Assembly (NCBI RefSeq): GCF_963664415.1 | Contig: NZ_OY761440.1 | Coordinates: forward strand, 1,674,001 to 1,738,000 | Source: an uncultured Desulfobacter sp. | Lineage (GTDB): Bacteria; Desulfobacterota; Desulfobacteria; Desulfobacterales; Desulfobacteraceae | Reading direction: 5' to 3' | Length of the DNA: 64,000 nt | Part shown: positions 46,108 through 54,466 of the stretch, piece by piece | How the letters are laid out: each line of letters starts with the position of its first letter | Position numbering within the stretch: the first letter of the stretch is position 1 | Notes under the pieces: generated by a model | Database searches by the model: none | What the model saw: the letters and a program-made list of their open reading frames with translations, nothing else | What the model was told of the DNA's origin: nothing | Position numbers and translations under genes: made by a program

Positions 46108-48255
46108 ATGCAGAAAACATTCAGTGAATCTTGGTACCGCATTGCCGATTTAAACATTACCCTTCGCCCCACCATAGAGGTTAAAAGACAGCTTTTCAGG
46201 GGAGAAGAATGGTATTTGATCCAGGATCCGTTTAACAACCATTTTTTCAGGATCAGGCCGGAAGCATACAATTTTATATCCAGGCTGAAAAAAGAGCGTA
46301 CCGTCGAACAGGTATGGGAAGAATGTCTTGGTTTATATCCGGAAACTGCACCGGGACAAGAAGAAGTACTCCAGCTTTTAAGCCAGCTTTATTACGCTGA
46401 TATTCTCTACTATAACAGCACGCCGGACAAAAAAAAATTATTTGAACGATATAAAAAAAGAAAACAAAAAGAAAATCGGTCCAAACTGATGAGCATCATG
46501 TTTATCCGGATTCCGTTACTGGATCCGGACCTTTTTTTGAACCGGATAATGCCGGTCATAAAAAAGATATTCAGTATCCCAGGTTTTCTGGTTTGGTGCC
46601 TGATTCTCTTTTTTGCAGGCAAAACACTGGTGGACAATTTTGACCAGGCCCTTGAACAGGCCCAGGGCGTATTGGCCCAGGACAATCTGATATGGCTCTA
46701 TACCGGCCTTGTTATTGTCAAGGTTCTGCATGAGTTCGGCCATGCCGTCATATGCAAAAAGTTCCGGGGAGAAGTTCACGTCATGGGCGTTATGTTGATG
46801 GTCTTCTCTCCCCTGCCTTATATGGATGCCACATCAAGCTGGGGATTCAGAGAACCGTGGAAACGTATGGCCGTTGGAGCGGCCGGAATGTTTGTAGAAC
46901 TTTTTATCGCAGGACTGGCCGTATTTGTCTGGGCCGCCACCGGCCAGGGCGTCCTGCATTCCGTGGCCTATAATATTATGTTTATTGCATCGGTATCCAC
47001 CGTGCTGTTCAATGCCAATCCATTGATCCGATTTGACGGATATTATATCCTCTCCGATTTTTTAGACATACCGAACCTGTCGGGCAAAGCCATCCATCAG
47101 TTGCAGCACCTCGTGGAAAAATATGGTTTTGGGTTAAAAGATTCGATTTCACCTGCCGCGTCAAAAACAGAAGCGGTCTGGCTGGTGGTTTACGGTATAC
47201 TGAGCAGCATCTACCGTGTTATCGTATTCGGTGGAATTATCTTATTCATTGCGGACAAATTTTTGCTGGCCGGCCTGATTATGGCCATCATCTGCCTTGT
47301 CTCATGGGTCTTCATTCCCCTCACCCGTTTTCTGATTTATCTGTCTTCCAGTCCCAAACTTGGGCGCAATCGTTTGCGGGCTGTGACTATAACCACGGCC
47401 TGCTTAATGTTTTTTTTCCTGTTGTCCGCCGTGATCCCCATGCCCAACCGCTTTAGGTCTCCCGGTATTATTGAGGCCAATACCTATACAAAGGTTGTTG
47501 TTCCGGTGGCCGGTTATGTGGCTGAAACATACATCTCTTCAGGTGAGACTGTTAAAAAGGGAGTCCCACTGATCCGCATGAAAAATCAGGAATTATTCTG
47601 GGAGATGGAGCGGCTCAACGCCCAGTTGACTGAAACCCTGGCCATGGAAAAGCACGCCATGGAAAAAACTCTTTCAGATCTAAAGCCCATAAAAAAACGG
47701 TTAAAAACCATTCAGAACGCCATCATCAACCTGAAATCCCAGATTGACGGGTTGGTCATTAAGGCCAGAAAAAGCGGAACATGGGTGTCGCCCCATGCGG
47801 ATGAGATGATCGGTACCTGGTCCCCCCGGGGCGGTGTGATCGGCGAAATCATAAACCCGGAAACATTTCGGTTCTCAGCAGTTATTTCCCAGGATGAAGC
47901 GTCAAATCTATTCGAAAACAACATTCAAAAAGCAGAGGTGCGGCTTTTAGGACAGGCAGACACCAACATTAAGGTTTCCGGTTACCGCATCATCCCATAC
48001 CGGCACGAACGCCTGCCATCGGCTGCCTTAGGGTGGCTTGGCGGAGGAGATGTTGCAGTGTCGCTGTCCGATAATGGGGGACTTCAAACCAAAGAGCCAT
48101 TTTTCCTGGTTCATGCTGATCTGCAAAAAACAAGTTCCGCAAATTTTCTCCACGGGAGATCCGGTAAAATAAGGTTTACCCTTCCACCGGCCCCGCTTCT
48201 CTTTCAATGGGAACGCAAAATCAGACAGTTGCTCCAGAAACGATACCGGATATGA
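46108..48255 (+). CDS. PqqD-like / M50 site-2 peptidase / HlyD fusion protein
   Basis: The 715-residue protein begins after a good ribosome site (GAGGGG). Residues 1-105 resemble a PqqD-type peptide-chaperone fold (EWYLIQDPFNNHFFRIRPEA). A polytopic membrane domain follows with the zinc motif HEFGH at 208-212 and a second metal-ligand motif NPLIRFDGYYIL with D310, the two signatures of M50 site-2 proteases. A further set of helices leads to a periplasmic HlyD-like segment at about 450-640 (VPVAGYVAETYISSGETVKKG, then a hairpin). Related M50-HlyD fusions are known in peptide export clusters, where the peptidase part may be a scaffold. All metal ligands are kept here, so it may cut something, for example a membrane-bound part of the exported protein. 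It overlaps the SecA-like start as ATGA. Confidence 0.88.
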   Translation: MQKTFSESWYRIADLNITLRPTIEVKRQLFRGEEWYLIQDPFNNHFFRIRPEAYNFISRLKKERTVEQVWEECLGLYPETAPGQEEVLQLLSQLYYADILYYNSTPDKKKLFERYKKRKQKENRSKLMSIMFIRIPLLDPDLFLNRIMPVIKKIFSIPGFLVWCLILFFAGKTLVDNFDQALEQAQGVLAQDNLIWLYTGLVIVKVLHEFGHAVICKKFRGEVHVMGVMLMVFSPLPYMDATSSWGFREPWKRMAVGAAGMFVELFIAGLAVFVWAATGQGVLHSVAYNIMFIASVSTVLFNANPLIRFDGYYILSDFLDIPNLSGKAIHQLQHLVEKYGFGLKDSISPAASKTEAVWLVVYGILSSIYRVIVFGGIILFIADKFLLAGLIMAIICLVSWVFIPLTRFLIYLSSSPKLGRNRLRAVTITTACLMFFFLLSAVIPMPNRFRSPGIIEANTYTKVVVPVAGYVAETYISSGETVKKGVPLIRMKNQELFWEMERLNAQLTETLAMEKHAMEKTLSDLKPIKKRLKTIQNAIINLKSQIDGLVIKARKSGTWVSPHADEMIGTWSPRGGVIGEIINPETFRFSAVISQDEASNLFENNIQKAEVRLLGQADTNIKVSGYRIIPYRHERLPSAALGWLGGGDVAVSLSDNGGLQTKEPFFLVHADLQKTSSANFLHGRSGKIRFTLPPAPLLFQWERKIRQLLQKRYRI

Positions 48256-50231
48256 AATATCCCTCTTACTTTTATACGACACAACATATTCCTGTGCCAG
48301 AAAAACTCCATCAGGGGACCGATGGACTAATCTACGGCCTGATCGGTGCTTTGGCAAGGCGCTTTGAATTTACCAAAAATCTTGAATTCGATGCCATGAA
48401 AATCCATGACCGAGCCATGGCGCTCCGGCAGGTCAAAAATTCACAATTAAAAGACAAAATCCAAACGTTCAAGGATCTATTTCAAACAACCAAGCACCCG
48501 CCCTGGGAAAACGTCAAAGAAGCCATGGCGCTGCTCGTTGAAATCGGGGACAGGTCCCTGGGTATGCGGGCATTCCCCGTACAGATTATGGGGGCCATGG
48601 TCATGTACAAAGGCGGACTTGCAGAAATGTCCACAGGCGAAGGAAAAACCTTTGCAGCCGTATTCCCGGCCATTCTTAATGCCTGGACCCAGAGGCCCTG
48701 CCACATCGTCACAGTGAACGATTATCTTGCCCACCGTGATGCAACACTGATGGGGCCCATGTTTAACGCCTGTGGAATTCAAACGGGGTTCGTTACCGGA
48801 GATATGGATCAAAAGCAGCGGAGGAAAAATTACACTGGAAACGTGGTCTATACTACAAGCAAAGAGCTGACAGCTGATTTTTTAAGAGACCGACTGATGC
48901 TGGGCCGTTTCCACCACCCGTCCCGGCAGTTGTTACGAAGTCTTATGGACCCCGTGGGCGTGGAAAGAGATAAACCCGTTATGAGAGGGCTGCACACCGT
49001 AATTGTGGATGAAGCAGACTCCGTTCTCATTGATGAAGCCGTTACCCCGTTGATCATATCCAAGCCAAAAGAAAACAAGCCCCTGGTAGACGCCTGTCTT
49101 TGCGCCGACGCAATCGGAGATCAGCTTGAGCCGGGAGAAGATTTCTTTGTAGTTGATAAATATAAAGAGGTCAAAATCACCCCACAGGGTTTTGAAAAAA
49201 TAAACAACCTCACCCAAAGTCTGGATGGAATCTGGAAAGGCGCTCCCAGAAGAACGGAACTGATTGAGCAGGCACTCAAGGCCCGACATTTTTACACACG
49301 TGACAAGCAATATATTGTCCAGGATGATAAAATTATGATTGTGGATGAATTTACAGGCCGTATCATGCCGAACCGAACCTGGCGGCAAGGGATGCATCAG
49401 GCTGTTGAGGCTAAAGAAGGGGTGACAATAACACACCCGAGTGAAACCATTTCCAGATTAAGCTTCCAAAGATTTTTCCGTTTCTTTACCAAGATCAGCG
49501 GAATGACCGGTACAGCCAGAGAAGCGGCAGCCGAATTCTGGCACATATACGGCCTTAAGGTTCAACCGATCCCGACCAACCGCCCTTGCATTAGGAATAA
49601 GCTGCCGCCGGCCGTGTTCCTAACTGAGAATGAAAAATGGACGCAAATTGCCCGAGCCGTAGCCCAATGTCATAAGACTCTCCGTCCCATTCTCATCGGT
49701 ACAAAAAATGTAAAGGACAGTGAACACCTCGCTGATATCCTTAGAGAACAACATTATGATTTTAACCTCCTCAACGCCGTGAATCACAAAGAAGAGGCAG
49801 CCATCATCGCAAGGGCCGGAACACCCGGGATGATTACCATTGCCACCAACATGGCCGGCCGTGGAACTGATATTAAACTTGGCAACGGGGTATCCGAACT
49901 AGGCGGCCTTCATGTTATTGCCACGGAGTGTAACGACTCCAGTCGAATTGACCGTCAGCTTTTCGGCAGATGCGCCAGGCAGGGAGATCCCGGAAGTGTA
50001 CAGGCATTTGCCTCCATTGAAGACGAGTTGATACAACGGTTTGTTCCACCCAAAATCCAAAAAGTGCTTATTTCAAAACGAGATAAACATAGTGCATTAT
50101 CAATTTTTTTTGGCAAAAGAATAACGGAGTACGCACAAAAAAAAGCACAAAAGCAGGCCTTTGAACAAAGAAAAAACGTCTTGAAAAAAGATTCATGGCT
50201 GGAAGAAGCACTCTCTTTTTCAGGGGAGTGA
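48252..50231 (+). CDS. Short SecA paralogue lacking the C-terminal scaffold
   Basis: The frame is open from 48207, but the ATG at 48252 overlaps the M50 stop (ATGA) and is the likelier start, giving 659 residues. The motor is complete: Walker A STGEGKT (127-133), VTVNDYLAHRD, DEADSVLIDEA (253 on; canonical SecA has DEVD), IVDEFTGRIMP, SGMTGTA, and ATNMAGRGTDIKLG. The arginine-finger region is altered: TECNDSSRIDRQLFGRCARQGDPG against the housekeeping GRSGRQGDPG. After EDELIQRF only about 65 residues remain, so most of the helical scaffold, the wing domain and the zinc-binding tail of a normal SecA (about 840-900 residues) are missing. It is thus not the housekeeping secA. As the only ATPase motor in the operon it probably drives export through the TolC-linked assembly; this is inference. 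Confidence 0.9.
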   Translation: MKYPSYFYTTQHIPVPEKLHQGTDGLIYGLIGALARRFEFTKNLEFDAMKIHDRAMALRQVKNSQLKDKIQTFKDLFQTTKHPPWENVKEAMALLVEIGDRSLGMRAFPVQIMGAMVMYKGGLAEMSTGEGKTFAAVFPAILNAWTQRPCHIVTVNDYLAHRDATLMGPMFNACGIQTGFVTGDMDQKQRRKNYTGNVVYTTSKELTADFLRDRLMLGRFHHPSRQLLRSLMDPVGVERDKPVMRGLHTVIVDEADSVLIDEAVTPLIISKPKENKPLVDACLCADAIGDQLEPGEDFFVVDKYKEVKITPQGFEKINNLTQSLDGIWKGAPRRTELIEQALKARHFYTRDKQYIVQDDKIMIVDEFTGRIMPNRTWRQGMHQAVEAKEGVTITHPSETISRLSFQRFFRFFTKISGMTGTAREAAAEFWHIYGLKVQPIPTNRPCIRNKLPPAVFLTENEKWTQIARAVAQCHKTLRPILIGTKNVKDSEHLADILREQHYDFNLLNAVNHKEEAAIIARAGTPGMITIATNMAGRGTDIKLGNGVSELGGLHVIATECNDSSRIDRQLFGRCARQGDPGSVQAFASIEDELIQRFVPPKIQKVLISKRDKHSALSIFFGKRITEYAQKKAQKQAFEQRKNVLKKDSWLEEALSFSGE

Positions 50232-50239
50232 CCTATCTC

Positions 50240-50280
50240 AAATCACAGGTTTACGAAATTTTTTCGCAAACCTGTGATTT
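50240..50280 (+). terminator. Hairpin terminator after the export operon
   Basis: Arms of 13 bases (AAATCACAGGTTT and AAACCTGTGATTT) are perfect complements, and after one mismatch five further pairs (CGAAA/TTTCG) extend the stem around a TTT loop. It starts nine bases after the SecA-like stop. The following T run is short, so efficiency is uncertain. Confidence 0.7.
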
Positions 50281-50757
50281 TGTAGTTGGCACGAGCAGAC
50301 TTAACCCACTGACTTCTAACGTGTATAGTTCGTACTCTACCAACGGAGTTACGCGCCATTAAAAACTTAGCAACAATTGATTACCTTGATTTGGTAAGTA
50401 AACGCTAATTGACAAAAATTTGAACAATGATATAAAAGATAAAGGGTTTGCGAAATACAAAGGACTTCTGACTCAGTGGTTCTCGATCCTTTGTCTCATC
50501 GTGGAACTTGGCCTATTGTTTTGGAGAAAAAGCCCTCTCGAAAAAAAAGAGTCGACCAAGTTCCACGAGGTTAAAATTTAATCTTTTGAACTAAAAAATT
50601 TACAGTTTGATTTACAGTTTACGATTTGCGGCGGACAAAGAATTAAATTTAAAAGTAAAAAATGATTTGCAAATTTAATGGTAATGGAACTATTTTGATA
50701 ATCTCTACTTTATGAGAACGCATCCCGCCGGCACTCATTTAAAAAAATCGAGGTAAC
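50281..50757. other. Intergenic region with a long inverted repeat, no gene recognised
   Basis: About 480 AT-rich bases hold no frame with a convincing start and ribosome site. A 12-base inverted repeat (CGTGGAACTTGG at 50500-50511, CCAAGTTCCACG at 50556-50567) encloses a 44-base loop that itself contains CTCTCG and an A8 run. It could be a structured RNA, a REP-like element or the relic of a small mobile element. The cheD ribosome site (GAGG) is at 50750-50753. Confidence 0.55.
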
Positions 50758-51237
50758 ATGGAACACATCGTAGGTGTAGCAGATATGAAAGTCAGCAACC
50801 GAACCGGTGATACCATTGTCACATACTCCCTTGGTTCATGCATCGGGCTTGCAATATATGACCCCCAAATCAAAGTAGGGGCGATGCTTCACTATATGCT
50901 ACCGAACTCCGCTATTGATCCTGTAAAGGCAAAAAGCAATCCGTTTATGTTCGCTGATACCGGCATTCCAGAGCTGTTCAAACAAATATATGCACTCGGT
51001 GCCGAAAAATCCAGGATCAAAGTTTTTGTTGCAGGCGGCTCCGAAATCATGGAGCAGGAAGGTATTTTTAATCTCGGCAGACAAAACTATTCAGCGCTGA
51101 TGCAGATATTAAACAAAAACAATGTTTCTATCTGGAAACAGGCTGTGGGGGGGTATTCAAACAGAACAATAAAAATGGAAATCACCTCCGGAAATATTTA
51201 TCTGAAAACATCCGGATTAGGGGAGGTGCAGTTATGA
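50758..51237 (+). CDS. cheD: CheD-family glutamine deamidase
   Basis: The 159-residue protein matches CheD over its full length. The catalytic cysteine C28 in YSLGSCIGLAIYD and the histidine H45 in GAMLHYMLP are kept, as is the VFVAGGSEIM segment. CheD removes the amide of specific glutamines in chemoreceptors and in some bacteria binds CheC. No chemotaxis gene lies nearby, so it must act on receptors encoded elsewhere. A ribosome site GAGG precedes the ATG by four bases. The stop overlaps the next start as ATGA, so deamidase and HDOD protein are made together. Confidence 0.92.
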   Translation: MEHIVGVADMKVSNRTGDTIVTYSLGSCIGLAIYDPQIKVGAMLHYMLPNSAIDPVKAKSNPFMFADTGIPELFKQIYALGAEKSRIKVFVAGGSEIMEQEGIFNLGRQNYSALMQILNKNNVSIWKQAVGGYSNRTIKMEITSGNIYLKTSGLGEVQL

Positions 51238-52082
51238 CTAGCCTGCAAGTACTGATCAAGGAAATAAAAAATCTAAAGCCCATCCCTGCCGTGATCACTT
51301 CCCTTTTAGGCGTCGTGGATGATCCCAATGCATCCATGAAAGATATCACCAAAATCATTCAATACGATCCTGCCATTACCGCAGAGACCCTTCGAACGGC
51401 TAATTCCGCATACTTTGGTTTAAAACATCCCGCTGAAACTATCCAGGAAGCAGCCACGATGATCGGCACGGATCGACTTGTGGACCTGGTAATGCTCAAA
51501 GTAAGCGCTCAGGTAACCAAAGGGGTCCAGAAAGGGTACGATTTGCACGAGGGCGCATTGTGGAAATACTCCGTATCGTCGGCCCTCATTGCAAAACAGG
51601 TGGCCAGCCAGTTAAATCTGTCAAATAAAAACTATATATTCACAGCCTCGCTTCTCAAGGATATCGGTAAAACCGTTCTGGATAAATTTGTCCAGGATGC
51701 CTTTGAAAAAATCTATAATCTGGTGGTCAATGAGAACTTCAGTTTTATGGAGGCAGAAAAGCAGATTATTGGCGTAAATCATGCTGAGCTTGGGGGCATG
51801 ATTGCCAAAATGTGGAAATTCTCCCCTAAAATGGTCGGTATCATCCGCAACCACCATCTGACCAGCGAGACCATGGTCAGGGACAAGGATGTTGCTGTGG
51901 TCTATCTGGCCGATTGCATATGCATGATGATGGGCATGGGCGTAGGGGCGGACGGCCTTGCGTATCGATTCCACCGGCAAGCCATGGAGCATATCGGCAT
52001 TTCAGCCGAAGATACATTAAAAATTATCGCGGAATTCACCGGCCGGATGGAAGAAGTAGAAGCGCTGTTAAAGATGGCCTGA
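51234..52082 (+). CDS. HDOD-domain signalling protein
   Basis: A 282-residue protein consisting almost only of an HDOD domain (about residues 10-210), the relative of HD phosphohydrolases without the catalytic HD pair. The typical opening (LKPIPAVITSLLGVVDDPNAS, ITKIIQYDPAITAETLRTAN) and later conserved parts (LLKDIGKTVLD, NHAELGGMIAKMW) are present. HDOD proteins act in signalling and development, often as non-enzymatic scaffolds. It is translationally coupled to cheD, which suggests a role in taxis or surface behaviour. It is followed by a terminator shared with hisHF on the other strand. Confidence 0.9.
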   Translation: MTSLQVLIKEIKNLKPIPAVITSLLGVVDDPNASMKDITKIIQYDPAITAETLRTANSAYFGLKHPAETIQEAATMIGTDRLVDLVMLKVSAQVTKGVQKGYDLHEGALWKYSVSSALIAKQVASQLNLSNKNYIFTASLLKDIGKTVLDKFVQDAFEKIYNLVVNENFSFMEAEKQIIGVNHAELGGMIAKMWKFSPKMVGIIRNHHLTSETMVRDKDVAVVYLADCICMMMGMGVGADGLAYRFHRQAMEHIGISAEDTLKIIAEFTGRMEEVEALLKMA

Positions 52083-52125
52083 AGATGAGATGCATGAAAT
52101 GTGAAGTAAATTTTGAGTGAATCCT

Positions 52126-52156
52126 AAGGCCGCCTCCCAATGGAAAGCGGCCCTTT
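52126..52156. terminator. Bidirectional hairpin between the HDOD gene and hisHF
   Basis: AAGGCCGC and GCGGCC form a GC-rich stem of six to eight pairs around a 13-base loop, followed by CTTT on the plus strand. It lies between two convergent genes and could serve both. Confidence 0.55.
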
Positions 52157-52198
52157 AGAATAAAAATACTCCCCGATATCCTTAATTTGTATCCACGA

Positions 52199-53791
52199 TT
52201 ACTTTCGCACCTCAATCCCCTGTTCGGCAAGATGCTGTTTCACCGACTGAATAGGCACTTCTTCCCGATGAAAAATCCCCGCAGCCAATGCCGCTTCAGC
52301 CTTTGTAGATTTAAATACTTCGGCAAAATGAGCTTCACACCCGGCACCGGACGAGGCAATCACCGGGATGGTAACATTGCTGCGCACAGCATTGATCAAG
52401 TCCAGATCAAACCCGGAGTTTGTCCCGTCTTTATCTATGCAGTTGAGCAGAATCTCACCGGCCCCAAGTTCTTCACAGGCTTTTGCTAGGGCCACCGCAT
52501 CCAGATCCATGGCTTTGCGCCCCCCGCTTACCGTACACTGGTACCAGCAATATTTCTCACCATTGGGGCCTTGTTCCCCGGAAGTCACCTTGACCACATG
52601 GTGCTTGGGGGCGTCTTCAGGGGAGGCAACCCATGCCCTTTTGGGATCCACGGAAATCACCACAGCCTGGGCACCGTAAACCCTTGAGATCTCTTCAATG
52701 GCTGATTTCTTTGTTTTGTTGCCCGATTCAAGGTATGCCATGGCGATATGGACCGCGTCTGACCCAATGGAAATCTTATCCGCACCCGCCCTGAAATACC
52801 GGGACGCAACATCCAGGGAGGAATAGTGCTGTCCCTGGGCATCGGTAAATTCCCGGATACCACCGCCAATGGTCAGGGGTACAAACACCTGCTTTGAGGT
52901 TTCTTCCAGCACCTTAAGCATGGGCATATCTTCCAGGGGAAAATCCCTGAACCCTGTGATATTTAAAAAGGTAATCTCGTCAGCACCCTGCTCGTAATAT
53001 TTTTTGGCCAGCGCCACGGGTTTGCCAAGATTTCTGACACTGCCCTCTTCCCTGACATCGTACTGATCTCCCTTGGTGACCACTAAATCCCCATTGTCGT
53101 TGGACCGGACATCGAGACAGGCAATCACCCTTTTTGAGAGGCCTTTGGACGGTATGTCCGCGGGACCCCGGGCTTTCAGGCTGTCGGAGTGGATAAAATT
53201 ATCAAGCAGCTTCATGCCGGCAGCCCCGCTTTTTTCCGGATGGAACTGGGTGCCGATCACATTGCCCTGCTGAACAGCCGAGGCATAGGGGTAATCATAG
53301 GTGGTGGTAGCCAAAACAACATCGGGATTCTCAGGCACGATATGGTAAGAGTGAACAAAATAAAATTTTGTATCCGGCTCCACCCCGTCAAGAAAAGGTG
53401 AATCCTGTTTGATGTGGATACCGTTCCACCCGATGTGGGGAACGGACAGTTCGGTTCTAAAGCGTTTCACCCGGCCTTTGAAAAACCCAATGCTCTCATG
53501 GGTGGAGACCAGTTCTTCCTCACTGCCTTCAAACAGAGCCTGCATACCCACACAAATCCCTAAAAACGGCCGGTCAGCGTTGAGATATTGGCGCAGGGGT
53601 TCTACAAACCCACGCTCATGAAGGATTTCAAGCATGGCCCCGTAATTTCCCACACCGGGGAAAATCAGCCTTTCAGCTGCCAGGATATCTTCGGGTTTCT
53701 CAACCATTTTAATGCTGCCGCCCATCTTTTCCACAGCATTGATTAGGCTGCGGACATTGCCGGCCCCATAGTCTAATACGGTAATCTTCAT
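52199..53791 (-). CDS. hisHF: Fused imidazole glycerol-phosphate synthase (HisH-HisF), eukaryote-type
   Basis: A single 530-residue chain makes both halves of the fifth step of histidine synthesis. Residues 1-200 are the glutaminase (HisH), with C80 in FLGICVGMQ and H184/E186 in TQFHPEKSG. Residues 218-530 are the cyclase (HisF), with D227 in RVIACLDVR and a second aspartate in NCIDKDGTNSG. Most bacteria use two separate proteins with a HisF of about 255 residues. This HisF is longer and carries inserts (GDQYDVREEGSVRNLGKPV, GQHYSSLDVASRYF, GPNGEKYCWYQCTV) that I recall from yeast HIS7 and plant enzymes. No other his gene is adjacent. The fusion may have been gained by transfer. A mild GGAA precedes the ATG. 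Confidence 0.95.
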   Translation of the reverse strand: MKITVLDYGAGNVRSLINAVEKMGGSIKMVEKPEDILAAERLIFPGVGNYGAMLEILHERGFVEPLRQYLNADRPFLGICVGMQALFEGSEEELVSTHESIGFFKGRVKRFRTELSVPHIGWNGIHIKQDSPFLDGVEPDTKFYFVHSYHIVPENPDVVLATTTYDYPYASAVQQGNVIGTQFHPEKSGAAGMKLLDNFIHSDSLKARGPADIPSKGLSKRVIACLDVRSNDNGDLVVTKGDQYDVREEGSVRNLGKPVALAKKYYEQGADEITFLNITGFRDFPLEDMPMLKVLEETSKQVFVPLTIGGGIREFTDAQGQHYSSLDVASRYFRAGADKISIGSDAVHIAMAYLESGNKTKKSAIEEISRVYGAQAVVISVDPKRAWVASPEDAPKHHVVKVTSGEQGPNGEKYCWYQCTVSGGRKAMDLDAVALAKACEELGAGEILLNCIDKDGTNSGFDLDLINAVRSNVTIPVIASSGAGCEAHFAEVFKSTKAEAALAAGIFHREEVPIQSVKQHLAEQGIEVRK

Positions 53792-53940
53792 AATTTTATT
53801 CCAGCCGCGTTTTTTCCATTAACATCTATGCTGCGCCCAAAGGCAGCAAAATAGAAAAGATAACCAATTCCCCCATAGGTGTCCAGTTCATTTTAAGGAT
53901 AAATCCGTGTTAACTGCATGTAAGAAATGCTTATTGTCCG

Positions 53941-54441
53941 CTACCCAGGTTCATATTCCATCTGCCGGGCGGTCTTTTCGGACAGTATCGGGCTATGAAG
54001 TATTTTTACCAGATGCAAACTCATATCTATACCGGCCGAGATGCCGGCGGAGGTAAAAATATTGCCGTCTTCCACACATTCGCAACCAAATTCTAATGCC
54101 GTTTTTCCCCAAGATTTTTTTGTTTTTTTAAGTATGAGTTCCAACTCACCCCCATCAAGCCATATTCCCCAGCATGAAGCACAAATATCAATCTCTACAC
54201 CATGGAATGGATAAAGAATCATACGGGAGTTATCTGATGGGCATAATATCTGTTTGTTGATGTTGCAGGTATTTTTATCGAGATTATACTTTAAAGATGA
54301 AACGTCTATTCCATGCAATTGGGAAAACTGTTTTAAAGCGGTCGTAGGTAGCCAAAGCCCACCACATTTTGGGCACTGCTGTAAAATAACATTTTCAACA
54401 ACAGTTTCTTTTAATGTTGTTCTGTCTACTGGACAATTCAT
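53941..54441 (-). CDS. Zinc-ribbon (TFIIB-type) protein fused to a DJ-1/PfpI C-terminal fragment
   Basis: The frame is open from 54504, inside asnS, but the ATG at 54441 is the likely start (166 residues). Residues 1-105 hold two zf-TFIIB-like ribbons: CPVD...CPKCGGLW (C3, C23, C26) and CPSD...CASCWGIWLDGGEL (C67, C87, C90); in each the second cysteine of the first knuckle is aspartate. From about residue 112 the sequence changes to FGCECVEDGNIFTSAGISAGIDMS...ARQMEYEP, which reads as the C-terminal end of a DJ-1/PfpI (GlxA/isonitrile hydratase-like) protein. The nucleophile elbow of that family is absent, so the second part cannot be a working enzyme. It looks like an in-frame junction made by a deletion, or a spurious merger with a decayed gene. 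Confidence 0.7.
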   Translation of the reverse strand: MNCPVDRTTLKETVVENVILQQCPKCGGLWLPTTALKQFSQLHGIDVSSLKYNLDKNTCNINKQILCPSDNSRMILYPFHGVEIDICASCWGIWLDGGELELILKKTKKSWGKTALEFGCECVEDGNIFTSAGISAGIDMSLHLVKILHSPILSEKTARQMEYEPG

Positions 54442-54466
54442 TCTTTTAAATTTATTTCGGCATGAA

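Noticed and set aside
50413..50580. Possible small membrane peptide of about 50 residues
   Set aside because: The frame has only TTG or ATT as possible starts and no ribosome site; the hydrophobic run overlaps an inverted repeat that explains the sequence better.
53826..53891. Minus-strand mini-frame of 21 residues (MNWTPMGELVIF) before hisHF
   Set aside because: It has no ribosome site and no histidine run that would suggest a his leader peptide.
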